Of a stretch of DNA of 64,000 nt, positions 1-10,689 are shown piece after piece. The position numbers and the translations under genes are program-made. Source of the DNA: Cranoglanis bouderius (lineage: Eukaryota > Chordata > Actinopteri > Siluriformes > Cranoglanididae); the NCBI GenBank assembly GCA_023630585.1, contig CM042539.1:8945755-9009754 (forward strand), written 5' to 3'. The number at the start of each line of letters is the position of its first letter. The first letter of the stretch is position 1. The notes under the pieces were generated by a model, which saw only the letters and a program-made list of their open reading frames with translations, had not been told where the DNA came from and searched no databases.

Positions 1-548
1 AAATAATGCAACAATCTACAATCATTAATAATCATCGAGTTTCTGTTTTTTTGTCACACTCTGAAATTTGATGTACAAAAAAAACAACAAACAAAAACAT
101 GGTGTACAATGTATACAATCAAGCTCATGATATACTTCATCATATATGTTAGTGAGCCAGTTTAGCCCACCGATATAACAGTAGATTATGTTTAATTCAT
201 TTAGGAATGTAAAAATTATCATGATAATAATGTGATTGATTGTGCAGCCCCCTTTTTAAAATTACTTTCAAAAGATTGTGCTAATGTTTATCAGTTAACT
301 ATTGTTAGTGTATTTAGAGACACTGATTTTTTTTTTTTTTAAAGATTATGCTGTCTGTATGCTGTATATTGTGTAACACTGTTATATACCATCTTTAGTT
401 TGCTTTGATTGAGTGGCTGTTTTGAGTTTTGTCACTCACTTTTCCCTCCATTTCTTGGAAAATGGAGGAGTGTTTAGGCGGCGCATTCCACTGGGCAAGC
501 TCTTTGAGAAAACAGGGCAGAGTTCATCACTCTCCTGGGCCCCTGACC

Positions 549-550
<2 letters not shown>
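1..550. other. Unassigned A/T-rich DNA, no gene seen
   Basis: A/T-rich sequence with short homopolymer runs. The reading frames are short and show no recognisable domain. No repeat family is recognised. The last bases before 551 lead directly into the GA microsatellite. Confidence 0.5.

Positions 551-592
<42 letters not shown>
551..592. repeat. (GA)21 microsatellite
   Basis: Perfect GA dinucleotide run. It directly precedes a retrotransposon 3' end (593-760), and GA-rich DNA resumes after that piece. The run may therefore be the left flank of a retrotransposon inserted in a GA-rich target. Confidence 0.95.
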
Positions 593-594
<2 letters not shown>

Positions 595-760
595 CCTTCC
601 CCCATTATTAGTATTTTATTTATTTATTCTGTTTTATTTTGTTTTACCGTTTAATTTTATTTCTCCTGTTTTTACACTACCCTTCCTTTGTACTTGCTTT
701 GGCAATACAAATGTACAATTATTTGTCATGCCAATAAAGCACATGAAAACTGAAAACTGA
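593..760 (+). mobile_element. Non-LTR retrotransposon 3' end, extreme 5' truncation
   Basis: The segment ends with a block (GCTTTGGCAATA, then GTCATGC, then AATAAAGC at about 731-740) that recurs at the 3' end of the larger LINE near 5090-5128. The order and spacing are the same although the bases have diverged. No coding sequence remains. Severe 5' truncation is typical of target-primed reverse transcription. GA-rich repeats lie on both sides. It is probably a related family rather than the same subfamily. Confidence 0.65.
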
Positions 761-770
761 GACCTAGACA

Positions 771-2104
771 CAAAGAGAGATGGGGGGGGCAGAAAGAGAG
801 ATGTGGTGGGAGAGAGGGACATAGTCACAAGGAAAGAGAGATGTGGAGTGAAAGATTGAGAGAGACAGAGAGAGAGACAGAGAGAGACATTGAGGGGGAG
901 AGTGCAAGAGACAGAGAGGGGGATGTGGAGGGAAATTGAGAGAGACAGAGAGAGACATGGAGGGGGAGAGTGCCAGAGACAGAGAGAGACATGGAGGGGG
1001 AGAGTGAGAGAGACAGAGAGGGAGATGTGGAGGGGGAGAGTGAGAGAGACAGAGAGAGACATGGAGGGAGAGAGTGAGAGAGACAGAGAGGGAGATGTGG
1101 AGGGGGAGAGTGAGAGAGACAGAACGGGAGATGTGGAGGGGGAGAGTAAGAGAGACAGAGAGAGACATGGAGGGAGAGAGTGAGAGAGACAGAGAGGGAG
1201 ATGTGGAGGGGGAGAGTGAGAGAGACAGAGCGGGAGATGTGGAGGGGGAGAGTGAGAGAGACAGAGAGAGACATGGAGGGGGAGAGTGAGAGAGACAGAG
1301 AGAGACATGGAGGGGGGAGAGTGAGAGAGACAGAGAGAGACATGGAGGGAGAGAGTGAGAGAGACAGAGAGAGACATGGAGGGAGAGAGTGAGAGAGACA
1401 GAGAGAGAGATGTGGAGGGGGAGAGTGAGGGAGACAGAGAGAGACATGGAGGGGGAGAGTGAGAGAGACAGAGAGGGAGATGTGGAGGGGGAGAGTGAGA
1501 GAGACAGAGAGGGAGATGTGGAGGGAGAGAGTGAGAGAGACAGAGAGAGACATGGAGGGGGAGAGTGAGAGAGACAGAGAGGGAGATGTGGAGGGGGAGA
1601 GTGAGAGAGACAGAGCGGGAGATGTGGAGGGGGAGAGTGAGGGAGACAGAGAGAGACATGGAGGGGGAGAGTGAGAGAGACAGAGAGGGAGATGTGGAGG
1701 GGGAGAGTGAGAGAGACAGAGAGGGAGATGTGGAGGGAGAGAGTGAGAGAGACAGAGAGAGACATGGAGGGGGAGAGTGAGAGAGACAGAGAGGGAGATG
1801 TGGAGGGGGAGAGTGCTAGAGACAGAGCGGGAGATGTGGAGGGGGAGAGTGAGGGAGACAGAGAGAGACATGGAGGGGGAGAGTGAGAGAGACAGAGAGG
1901 GAGATGTGGAGGGGGAGAGTGAGAGAGACAGAGAGGGAGATGTGGAGGGAGAGAGTGAGAGAGACAGAGAGAGACATGGAGGGGGAGAGTGAGAGAGACA
2001 GAGCGGGAGATGTGGAGGGGGAGAGTGAGGGAGACAGAGAGAGACATGGAGGGGGAGAGTGAGAGAGACAGAGAGGGAGATGTGGAGGGGGAGAGTGAGA
2101 GAGA
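771..2104. repeat. GA-rich minisatellite, left block, 34/36 bp units in a 106 bp higher-order repeat
   Basis: Units of 34 or 36 bp share GAGAGTGAGAGAGACAGAGA followed by either GGGAGATGTGGAGGGG or GAGACATGGAGGGG. Across much of the block, identical stretches recur every 106 bp (for example from 1459, 1565, 1671 and 1777), which fits a 36+36+34 trimer. The plus strand is almost all purine. Long frames on both strands (Arg/Glu-rich forward, Leu/Ser-rich reverse, the longest 457 codons) are by-products of the repeat and not genes. Confidence 0.95.
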
Positions 2105-2162
2105 AACTAGTTGTTTTCTGTCCACTTTAGTGGACATAAACTAACCACACTGCACACACACA

Positions 2163-4774
2163 CAGCCCAGTAAGCTGTACAACATTCAGAGACCATACAG
2201 ATGGGCCCAAAACAGCACTGAAGAGTTCCAGAAAGCAATCAGCAGCCATGAAATTCAAACACTATTAGACACCTTTCTGGACACCACATACACTTACAGT
2301 AATGAAGGCATCAGTCTCACAGTTAGGAATATAAACCATATTTTCATTAGGACTGCACAAATTTCTCAATTAAAACAATTTAGAAACAAACCAAAAAATC
2401 CAACCGATGATAAGTGGTTTGATACAGAGTGCCAAAATATTAGAAAAGAACTAAGAAAATTATCCAATCAAAAACACAGAGATCCTAACAATGCAGAATT
2501 ACGCCTTCATTACTGTGATACTTTAAGAAATTATAAATGTACACTCAGAATCAAAAAAGCCCAATACACACAAACACAACTGACACTAATTGAGGAGTCC
2601 ATAAACACTAATAATTTCTGGGAGCACTGGAAAAAAATAAATAAATCTAAATCTGAATTGGCAATACAAAATGGCGACATATGGATCAGCAACTTTGAAT
2701 CACTTTATACACCAAATAACAATAACAACAAATGAACAAAATACTATACTTGAAAAACTGAACACATTAGAATTGGCTATAAAAGACTCCCAGAACCCCC
2801 TGGACTCCCCCATTACTGAGCAGGAACTTTCAAACAAATTAGGTACTCTCAAATCCAAAAAAGCAAGTGGGCCTGATCACATTCTAAACGAAATGATCAA
2901 GCACACAAGCAAAAAATTCCAATTAGCCATTCTTAAATTATTCAACATGATTCTGAGTGTAGGTTATTTCCCTGATATCTGGACTCAAGGTCTTATAACA
3001 CCCATTTTCAAAAGTGGAGATAAATTCGACCCTAATAATTACCGAGGCGCCTGTGTGAACAGTAACCTGGGGAAGGTTTTGTGCAGCATCATTAATTCGA
3101 GACTTATAGACTTCCTTATGAAACACAGTGTCTTGAGTAAAAGTCAAATTGGGTTCATACGAAATCACCGCACCAGCGATCATATTTACACCCTACACAC
3201 CCTAATTGACCTACACGTTATCCAAAACAAAAACAAAATATTCGCATGTTTTATAGATTTCCAAAAAGCATTTGATTCAATTTGGCACAAAGGTCTATTT
3301 TATAAAATTCTTGAAAGTGGTGTAGGGGGTAAAACATATGATATCATCAAATCCATGTACACAAACAACAAGTGCGGAATTAAAATTGGCAACAAAAGAA
3401 CCAAATTCTTCCCTCAGGAGCGTGGAGTGAGACAGGGATGCTGCCTGAGCCCAACACTATTTAATATATATATTAATGAATTGGCCTCCATCTTAGATCT
3501 CTCAACAGCACCCGGTCTCTCTCTACACGACTCAGAGGTCAGATTCCTGCTGTATGCAGATGACCTGGTCTTGCTGTCCTCCAGTGTTCAGGGTCTACAG
3601 CAGAACCTGGACCTGCTGCAGCAGTACTGTCAGACCTGGGCCCTGACAGTCAACCTCAACAAAACCAAAACTATTAGTTTTCAAAAAAGATCCAGATGTC
3701 AAGAAAACACATCACACTTCACTTTAGGGACACACAAAATAGAAAATTGCAAAGAATACAATTACTTAGGATTGAAAATGAGTTCCACTGGAAATTTCAG
3801 TCCAGCAGTGAATGAGCTGACAGAGAAAGCACGCAGGGCTTCTACACAATTAAAAAACAAATCCATATCCAAATTCCAATTCGAATCTGGCTCAAATTAT
3901 ATGAATCAGTAATTGAACCAATCCTGCTGTACAGTAGTGAGGTCTGGGGGCCGCTCACAAACCAAAACTTTACACAATGGGACAAACACCCAGCTGAAAT
4001 TATGCACACACAATTCTGCAAATCCATCCTACAAGTTCACCGAAACACTACAAACAACGGCTGCAGAGCCGAATTAGGCCGATTCCCACTACTGCTCAAA
4101 ATCCAGAAAAGATCCATCAAATATTGGCTCCACCTTAAACACAGTGACCCCCAGACCTACCACTACAAAGCCCTGCGATGCCAAGAGCTGAGCTGAGAGA
4201 AGAGTCTCCTCACCCGGCTGGTCCTGAACCTCAGCTCACTAACACACACTAACACGTTTCTACATCAGGAGCAGCCGGACACAAGAACAATCAGAACAAT
4301 CAGACCTCACCAAATTATAACACTACAAAAACAAAACTACATCACCCATTGGAACACACAAACACAAGCACAAAGTAAAATGCCGTGCTATCTGGCTCTA
4401 AATCGACAGTACACTGTAGCTGACTACCTGAGCACAGTGACTGAGCACCAACACAGAACCACGCTGACTAAGTACAGACTCAGCGCACACACACTGGCCA
4501 TCGAGACGGGCCGCTATAAGCAGTCATGGCTCCCTAGAGCAGAGAGTGTGCACACAGTGCAACAGCAACACAGTGGAGACAGAGCTGCACTTTCTAACTG
4601 ACTGTAACAAATTCAAACACTTGCGTGAAATATATTTCAAAAAATTTCAAGTCATACACCCCGAGTTCTCCCTCCTGCCCAATACTGACACACTGCCCAT
4701 TCTGTTAGGAGAAATGAAGGAGAGCTGCGTTTTAGCAGGACAGTACGTATCTGCCTGCCACAACCTGAGGGACC

Positions 4775-4781
<7 letters not shown>
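2163..4781 (+). pseudogene. LINE ORF2 remnant: reverse transcriptase plus C-terminal CCHC motif
   Basis: The protein can be followed nearly continuously. Frame changes occur near 2733, 3845 and 4550, and there is one in-frame TGA at 4194-4196. Reverse-transcriptase landmarks are CFIDFQKAFDSIWH (from about 3247), GVRQGCCLSPTLFNIYINEL (about 3424-3483) and YADD (about 3553). Upstream lies KKASGPDHILNEMI (about 2860). The C-terminal part ends in CTQCNSNTVETELHFLTDC, a C-x2-C-x9-H-x4-C pattern like that ending many L1/Tx1/RTE ORF2 proteins. The catalytic aspartates are intact, so the copy looks only moderately old. The frame interruptions make it non-functional. The endonuclease is absent. Confidence 0.88.

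Positions 4782-4856
<75 letters not shown>
4779..4856. repeat. (CA)n microsatellite inside the LINE 3' region
   Basis: About 39 CA units directly after the last codons of the LINE ORF. Reading through it gives a His-Thr string of no significance. Confidence 0.95.
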
Positions 4857-4859
<3 letters not shown>

Positions 4860-5142
4860 CCCTGCTTGTCTTCCGTGTTTCTTTTTTTTTTCTTTCTTTT
4901 TTTTTTTTTTCCCTTTAAGACTTCTTTAAAATTGCCAATATTCGTTTTGACACTTGGTTTCTATTCCCTCATCTCCATGTTTCTATACAGACACTAACAC
5001 AATATGTTTGTTCAGTTAGTAATAATATGTTGATAAGAAACCCTACACTAATGTTTATTAATAACACTTCTACATTCCTGTAATGCTTTGGCAATACTGT
5101 ACATTTATACGGTCATGCTAATAAAGCTTGTTGAACTGAATT

Positions 5143-5817
5143 GAGAGAGACAGAGTGGGAGATGTGGAGGGGGAGAGTGAGAGAGACAGAGAGAGACATG
5201 GAGGGGGAGAGTGAGAGAGACAGAGAGAGACATGGAGGGGGAGAGTGAGAGAGACAGAGAGACATGGAGGGGGAGAGTAAGAGAGACATGGAGGGGGAGA
5301 GTAAGAGAGACATGGAGGGGGAGAGTAAGAGAGACAGAGAGACATTGAGGGGGAGAGTAAGAGAGACATGGAGGGGGAGAGTAAGAGAGACAGAGAGACA
5401 TTGAGGGGGAGAGTAAGAGAGACATGGAGGGGGAGAGTGAAAGACACAGAGAGAGACATGGAGCGGGAGAGTGAGAGAGACAGAGTGGGAGACATTGAGC
5501 GGGAGAGTAAGAGAGACATGGAGGGGGAGAGTAAGAGAGACAGAGAGACATTGAGGGGGAGAGTAAGAGAGACAGAGAGACATTGAGGGGGAGTGTAAGA
5601 GAGAGATGGGGGGGAGAGTGAGAGAGCCAGAGAGAGACATGGAGGGGGAGAGTGAGAGAGACAGAGAGACATTGAGGGGGAGAGTAAAAGAGACAGAGAG
5701 ACATTGAGGGGGAGAGTAAGAGAGACATGGAGGGGGAGAGTGCTAGAGACAGAGAGAGGCATGGAGGGGGAGAGTGCTAGAGACAGAGCGGGAGATGTAG
5801 AGTGAGAGACGTGGAGA
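5143..5817. repeat. GA-rich minisatellite, right block
   Basis: The array seen at 771-2104 resumes immediately after the LINE end. The first units match the left block (GAGATGTGGAGGGG). Further right, shorter variants with GAGAGTAAGAGAGACATGG and GACATTGAGGGG dominate. The two blocks are best read as one array split by the LINE and since diverged. Leu/Ser-rich frames on the minus strand are artefacts. Confidence 0.93.
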
Positions 5818-5856
5818 CTATACATCTTCAAATCTAAAGTATATACATGTCTTAGT

Positions 5857-6230
5857 GAACTGTTGGGCCACCACAAGCTACCAAACAGCTTCAACGTGCC
5901 GTGGGATTGATTCTACAAATCTCTGGGACTGTACTGGAGAGATGAACACCGTTCTTCGAAAAGATTTTTCCTCAGTTGGTGTTATGATGATGGTGGTGGA
6001 GAGCGCTGTCTCAGACATCACTCCAAAATCATAGCCATAGCATAGCATATAATTAACATCATTTTCATCCTCATCAATTCATCAGTTCAGTGGACCTGCA
6101 TGCATGATGGATGGGGGCGGAGTCATCCTGGAAGAGATCAGGATAGGAGTGTTTCATCATGAAATAAAAGTGATCAGTCAGAAGAACGTTGTGTTGATTG
6201 CAGTGATGCTTCACTCTAAGAGTACACATG
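5857..6230 (-). mobile_element. Tc1-like transposase relic
   Basis: Read on the minus strand, fragments match the C-terminal half of fish Tc1 transposases. They include HHCNQHNVLLTDHFYFMMKH and LFQDDSAPIHHA, the latter carrying the second catalytic Asp region (QDNAPIH in live copies). The start TTGGGCCACCAC corresponds to the protein's end (ARGGPTQ in relatives). The same family is at 44583-45684. No terminal inverted repeats are visible, and the frame is broken many times. Confidence 0.75.
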
Positions 6231-6545
6231 GGGAAAAAAGACGTGGCAGCAGAAATGATGATACAATATAATGCAGAATGTTCTGAAACTCGTTCACAGT
6301 CCAACTGATTTTTGGGTTTTGTGGGTGAAAAGTTCAGCAATGAACAGCTCTAATGAAAACATTTTAGAGATGATGCCACTTTTCTCCCCCCCGACCTGTG
6401 CATTTAAAGACCTCCTGTTTTTCCTTCTACACTTAAAAACTGCCAAATGTTTGAGAACCTACTCACCAAAACAACCTCACCAGCATCATAGATGAGTTTA
6501 TTTAGCTCTTTCCGGACCCCTTTGTTTATCTTGAATTACTGTTTG

Positions 6546-6622
6546 TTTTTTACATTTACATTTATAGCATTTAGCAGACACCCTTATCCAGACTGACGTA
6601 CAAGAGTGCTTTAAATTCTCCA
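6546..6622 (+). repeat. Teleost dispersed repeat fragment (TTTAGCAGACACCCTTATCC core)
   Basis: The block TACATTTATAGCATTTAGCA followed by GACACCCTTATCCAGACTGA is a motif I recognise as scattered through teleost genomes, usually ending in GACTTACA. Related fragments are at 25703-25745 (opposite strand) and 46800-46862. The parent element is not certain. Confidence 0.6.
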
Positions 6623-6938
6623 TCAATGAATATTTCATTTCTGGTTCGTACAATTACAGATTTCTTCTTCTTGCAATGGAGGAGAAATTTAGGAGGTGAA
6701 TCATCCAATCACAAATCACTCCACTTGTCCAACTCCTCCACTTGACTGTTTTTATCTGTGTTCTGTTTTTTTTTTTTTTCATAGCCACCACACTGAGCAG
6801 CTTTCAGCTCTGCAAACTGCAAATGTTATCTGTATTATAGGGTATTTGTCTGCATATTTGGTCTTGTGACAGGATTAGGAGAAAAGGGCCACAGACTGGC
6901 AGTTGATAGCGTCTCCACTGCAGGAATTCCCCCCCTGG

Positions 6939-6960
6939 TGTGTGTGTGTGTGTGTGTGTG
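6939..6960. repeat. (TG)n microsatellite
   Basis: Short TG run of about ten units. Confidence 0.9.
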
Positions 6961-7779
6961 CTAATTCACAAACATGATCATTTCTTATCTTTAACCCTGA
7001 ACACTGACGTCTTCGCAATCCCCCTCCGTTACAGACGTAGACGTTTTTTTAAACACACTTTAAGAACGTCCCTACATCCAATAGCGATCTAAACCTTGTA
7101 TTAACTCACCTTTTTGACACTTTCTTGAATCTTTGTGTATATATCAGGTGTTTTTGTTACTCTGTAGTTATTCAGTCTGCTTTTGTTCTTTTGGCATTAG
7201 TTACAAAATCCTATCTGAGCAGGCACACACAGGAGCAAGGAAAGAGCTACGATAAGATCTGATCAGTGTGTGATGTGGTGTGTAGATTGCCTTCCCTCAG
7301 TGCCATGCGCCCAGTAGATAAACAGTCTCATTTCCCAGACGAAAGGACCAGTGTGGTCCTGAAGGGGGCAGAGTGAAACGTCCGTTGCTGAGACTCCCGG
7401 TATGATAAAGAGGCTGGGGGTTGCCAGGTTATAACCTTTTATACAATTTTCAATTATAATTCTCAATAAATAATAATATAATTATTTATATAATAATAAT
7501 ATAAAAAAAAGAAAGAAGATTTGGACTAAGTTAGAAAAATGGCTGGTAATACTTGCCGAGGTTGCATGAGTTTAATGTAACTTCAATGAGGGTTTGTTGC
7601 ATTGAAGTGCATTGTTGAGTAGATCCAATCCAAACCTGGTACAGATTTGCTGTAAAAGTCTTTGCAGAGTATTTACTGTGGCCAAAAATGAAATTTGCAC
7701 AATTTCAGACTTACCCCACGTGTAATTGCAAGACATGTCACAGTCTCCACCTTTGTCATAGTATTTGTACATAAACATA

Positions 7780-8301
7780 CAGTACTGTGCAAAAGTTTTA
7801 GCACATGCAAAGAAATGCTGTAGCGCAAAGATGCCTTCAAAACAATGAAACAAAATCTTTCTACATAAAAAAAAAAAACAACAAAAAAAACGATAAAGAG
7901 CAGTAAACAGTAGTAAATGAAACAAAGTCAATATTACAATTAGTGCAGTTTTATAAGGAAATGAGCTGGTAAGTTTTATTGAGCATCTTGCAGAACCAGA
8001 CAGAGTTCTTCTGGAGACTCTGACTTTCACACTCACTTCTTATTTTTGCAGCAAAACCCAGCAGCCTTCATTGTGGGTTTTTTTTTTCTCTGAAAAGTGT
8101 CTCTTACGTAATATGCTGCTTTCTTTAATGACATACAAACATTTTTCTGTAACATTTCATTTTGTGCTAGAAAACTAATGTTTGGGAATCTAAAATGCTT
8201 TTTTGTACTGACTTGATAATGTTAGACGTCATAAAATAAAAAATCTATAACGAAGTTTGTACTAAAAAAAATAGGGTGCCTAAAACTTTTGTACAGTCCT
8301 G
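7780..8301 (+). mobile_element. Short inverted-repeat DNA element (copy 1 of family 'CAGTACTGTGCAAAAG')
   Basis: The left end CAGTACTGTGCAAAAGTTTT is mirrored at the right end (reverse complement of AAAACTTTTGTACAGTCCTG). A TA precedes the left end. At 522 bp it resembles a non-autonomous Tc1-like element. The minus strand keeps a fragment, SRRTLSGSARCSIKL, shared with the copy at 40781-41311, which looks like decayed transposase. The internal sequence matches 62432-62790 in the same orientation. Confidence 0.82.
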
Positions 8302-8707
8302 CACCACTTTAATTAACTTTGAACTTTTCATAAAACTATAGTTAACAGTTCTTAACCAAGTCTGGTCCTTGTAAGTGATACCAGGAGGAAACTGATTCCA
8401 GTACAACAGTTGTTTAAGGTAAGTGTGTTATGACATGCAGTTTTCACAGTGCTCCCGGGCTCAGCCAAGTCTTGTGTGATAGACTCCATTTCATTTTTGA
8501 AACTATGGAAGCTATTATTTACAACATAAACTGTTAATGTTACTCAGTAATTTATACAGCTAAAGTCTATATGGAGGTGTTTTAGGTTCATGGTTTACTC
8601 CCAGAATAACTCCATGCTAAACACTGCCCTCTCACTGTACATGGGTTTTGTGCCAGCTTGTTTTGGAAGCTGCTCCGTCATGTCACTGCTCAATTCCTCT
8701 GCCCAGA

Positions 8708-8777
<70 letters not shown>

Positions 8778-9928
8778 ATGTAGTCAGTCCTGCACTCGAT
8801 AAAGCTTGATTAATGGCCACAGTCAGGCAGGGATGGACACCGGAGCCGAGCCGGAGCCATGCATGACCAGTCACTAATATTAGACCCTGCGGTAGCTTTA
8901 AACAGCAGCCAGTGGTTTTGTTGTCACACCTCCTTTTTGGTGCTCTGGGAAGAAAAGACTCCAGTGAGGTAGACAGGAGACGCCCGAACTTTTGTAGAAC
9001 ATGTGAGAGGAGTTAGATTGGCAAGAGTGTCACAAACACGACTGAGCAGACGGTGTTGTTATGACTGTGTTTTTTCCCCTCTTCAGCAGTTTGTGTTTAT
9101 CAAGCAGTGCTTGTCTTCAGCTGTGTTACAGGATGTAGGACAGATATAAAGAGTGTTATGTAGGGGTTGGCAACATGATTAAACAAAGTTATAACATCCT
9201 AGGACAGTCATTTTCACGATAACCAGTGCGCTTACAAGCTTTAGTTTTTCAGCCGTTTGGGTCAGACACGATGCAGAAGCCAAACATCAATAAAGCCACT
9301 ATGAGTTCAGTATATTTTACATTTCTGCATTTACAAATGTCTGAACATTGTCAGGAGATTAAATCAGACAGATAAATAAATAATTAAATACGGAAGAAAG
9401 AAAGATAATGGCATAATGGGTCATTAACCTCCCAATCAGCTACTCTCAGTTCTAATTTATCATAGAGGAACTATTACTTATTAATAGACCTTCTATAATC
9501 TCTCCTTTTTTTGTTAAACATTCAGTCAGTGAAACCTCGAGAACCCCCAGGGGGTCTTGCTGTGTATAGTTATTATGATGTTATTATAGCTATATGTTTA
9601 ATTGACTGGTCACATGAATTGAATGGATTTAATGGTAAAGCTCAGTGACTTAAAAACAACAATAAGTAATGCAAACTTGAATCTAAGTGCAGTATTAATA
9701 AAACTGAAATGTTAATATGATTTAAAAAATAATTTTTTACACACTCACTGGTTTGGGCTCTGTAGGTGGAAAGGTCAGAGATTAAGAGCTGAATAAATAT
9801 GATTGTACATACAGTATGTGCCTGATATGTGATCAGCACTCTGTATATAAGGGAGCCCTTAGAACATTTTCTCTCCTTGCTAAAAAGTTTACAACCCCAA
9901 TAATATGTGCAACGAAGCCAAAAAAAGC
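8302..9928. other. Non-coding DNA around a long TG microsatellite
   Basis: No gene or recognised repeat apart from the TG run at 8711-8772. Frames crossing that run encode Cys-Val or His-Thr strings and are artefacts. Confidence 0.5.
8711..8772. repeat. (TG)31 microsatellite
   Basis: Near-perfect TG run that ends in TGCGTGTATG. Confidence 0.95.
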
Positions 9929-9930
9929 AT

Positions 9931-10395
9931 ATACGCCGATCGGCCATAACATTAAAACCACCTGCCCTATATTGTGTAGGTCCCCCTTGTGCCACCAAAA
10001 CAGCTCTGACCCGGAGTCCGCATGGACTCCACAAGACCTCTGAAGGTGTGCTGTGGCAACTGGCACCAAGACGTTAACAGCAGATCCTTTAATTAGCAGA
10101 TCTGGGGAATTTGGAGGCCAAGTCAACACCTTGAACTCTCTGTCATGCTCTTGTCAAACCATTCCTGAACAATTTTTGCAGTGTGGCAGGGAGCATTATC
10201 CTGCTGAAAGAGCCCACTGCCATTAGGGAATACCGTTGCCATGAAGGGGTGTACTAGGTCTGCAACACCTGCCACCTTCTTCCATTGCTCCATGGTCCAG
10301 TTCTGATGCACACGTGCCCATTGTAGGCGCTTTCGCCGATGGGCAGGGGTCAGCATGGGCACTCTGACCGGTCTGCAGCTACGCAAACAGTAGCA
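9931..10395 (-). mobile_element. Tc1-like element, single-ended and internally deleted
   Basis: The left end, ATACGCCGATCGGCCATAAC followed by ATTAAAACCAC, is the terminal repeat of a common fish Tc1-type family. The minus strand carries transposase pieces: HRRKRLQWARVHQNWTMEQW (about 10283-10340), then LFQQDNAPCHTAKIVQEWF with the second catalytic Asp, then LTWPPNSPDL, in which the Asp precedes the usual third acidic residue. The segment with the first catalytic Asp is deleted, and PNSPDL runs into unrelated codons instead of NPIE. No right-hand terminal repeat is found. Confidence 0.82.
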
Positions 10396-10689
10396 TATTA
10401 GAGTAAATGTATTAACGTAAATCTATTATTTGAATTACAGCTGGAAATGCTGTCAGAGCTGCTGTTAGAAAATTGATGAAGATATTAATAAAATTAATAA
10501 GATATTGTCAACCACTGGTCACAGTTGACATAATTCACATATCAGCTTTTATAATTCTGTATATGTTTCTACAGACAATGGCTGCTTCTTGTATAAAGAC
10601 ATAGGAGGAATAATGAATAATGCCAAAGATTCAGTACAAACATGCCATTGAATATCCACCACCAACATGTGCACCAGAAAAAGCCCACA
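10396..10689. other. Non-coding spacer
   Basis: A/T-rich sequence between a Tc1 relic and the repeat-poor block. No gene or repeat is recognised. Confidence 0.45.

Larger units (their letters stand above)
2105..5142 (+). mobile_element. LINE, 5'-truncated, possibly of the Tx1/L1-like group
   Basis: About 3.0 kb. In order it holds the region upstream of the reverse transcriptase, the reverse-transcriptase core, a C-terminal region with a cysteine/histidine motif, a CA microsatellite, a pyrimidine-rich 3' UTR, and an end with AATAAA at 5120-5125 followed by TTGAACTGAATTGA. The endonuclease domain is missing. Both flanks are GA-rich minisatellite, so it was inserted within that array. Clade placement by eye is uncertain: the spacing of the ORF and the C-terminal motif recall the Tx1/L1 group, but an RTE- or jockey-like origin cannot be excluded. 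Confidence 0.85.
6231..7777. other. Non-coding DNA with one dispersed-repeat fragment and a short TG run
   Basis: No coding homology is seen. The stretch holds a teleost repeat fragment at 6546-6622, a TG microsatellite at 6939-6960, a poly-T at about 6768 and an A/T-rich section near 7450-7510. The remainder looks single-copy. Confidence 0.5.

Noticed and set aside
764..2137. 457-codon Leu/Ser/Pro-rich open frame on the minus strand, with other long frames in the array
   Set aside because: It is the complement of the GA-rich minisatellite. The stop-free unit explains the length, and the composition matches no protein family.
2105..5142. Endogenous retrovirus
   Set aside because: No LTRs, protease, integrase or envelope. 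The reverse-transcriptase motifs and C-terminal CCHC pattern are of non-LTR type.
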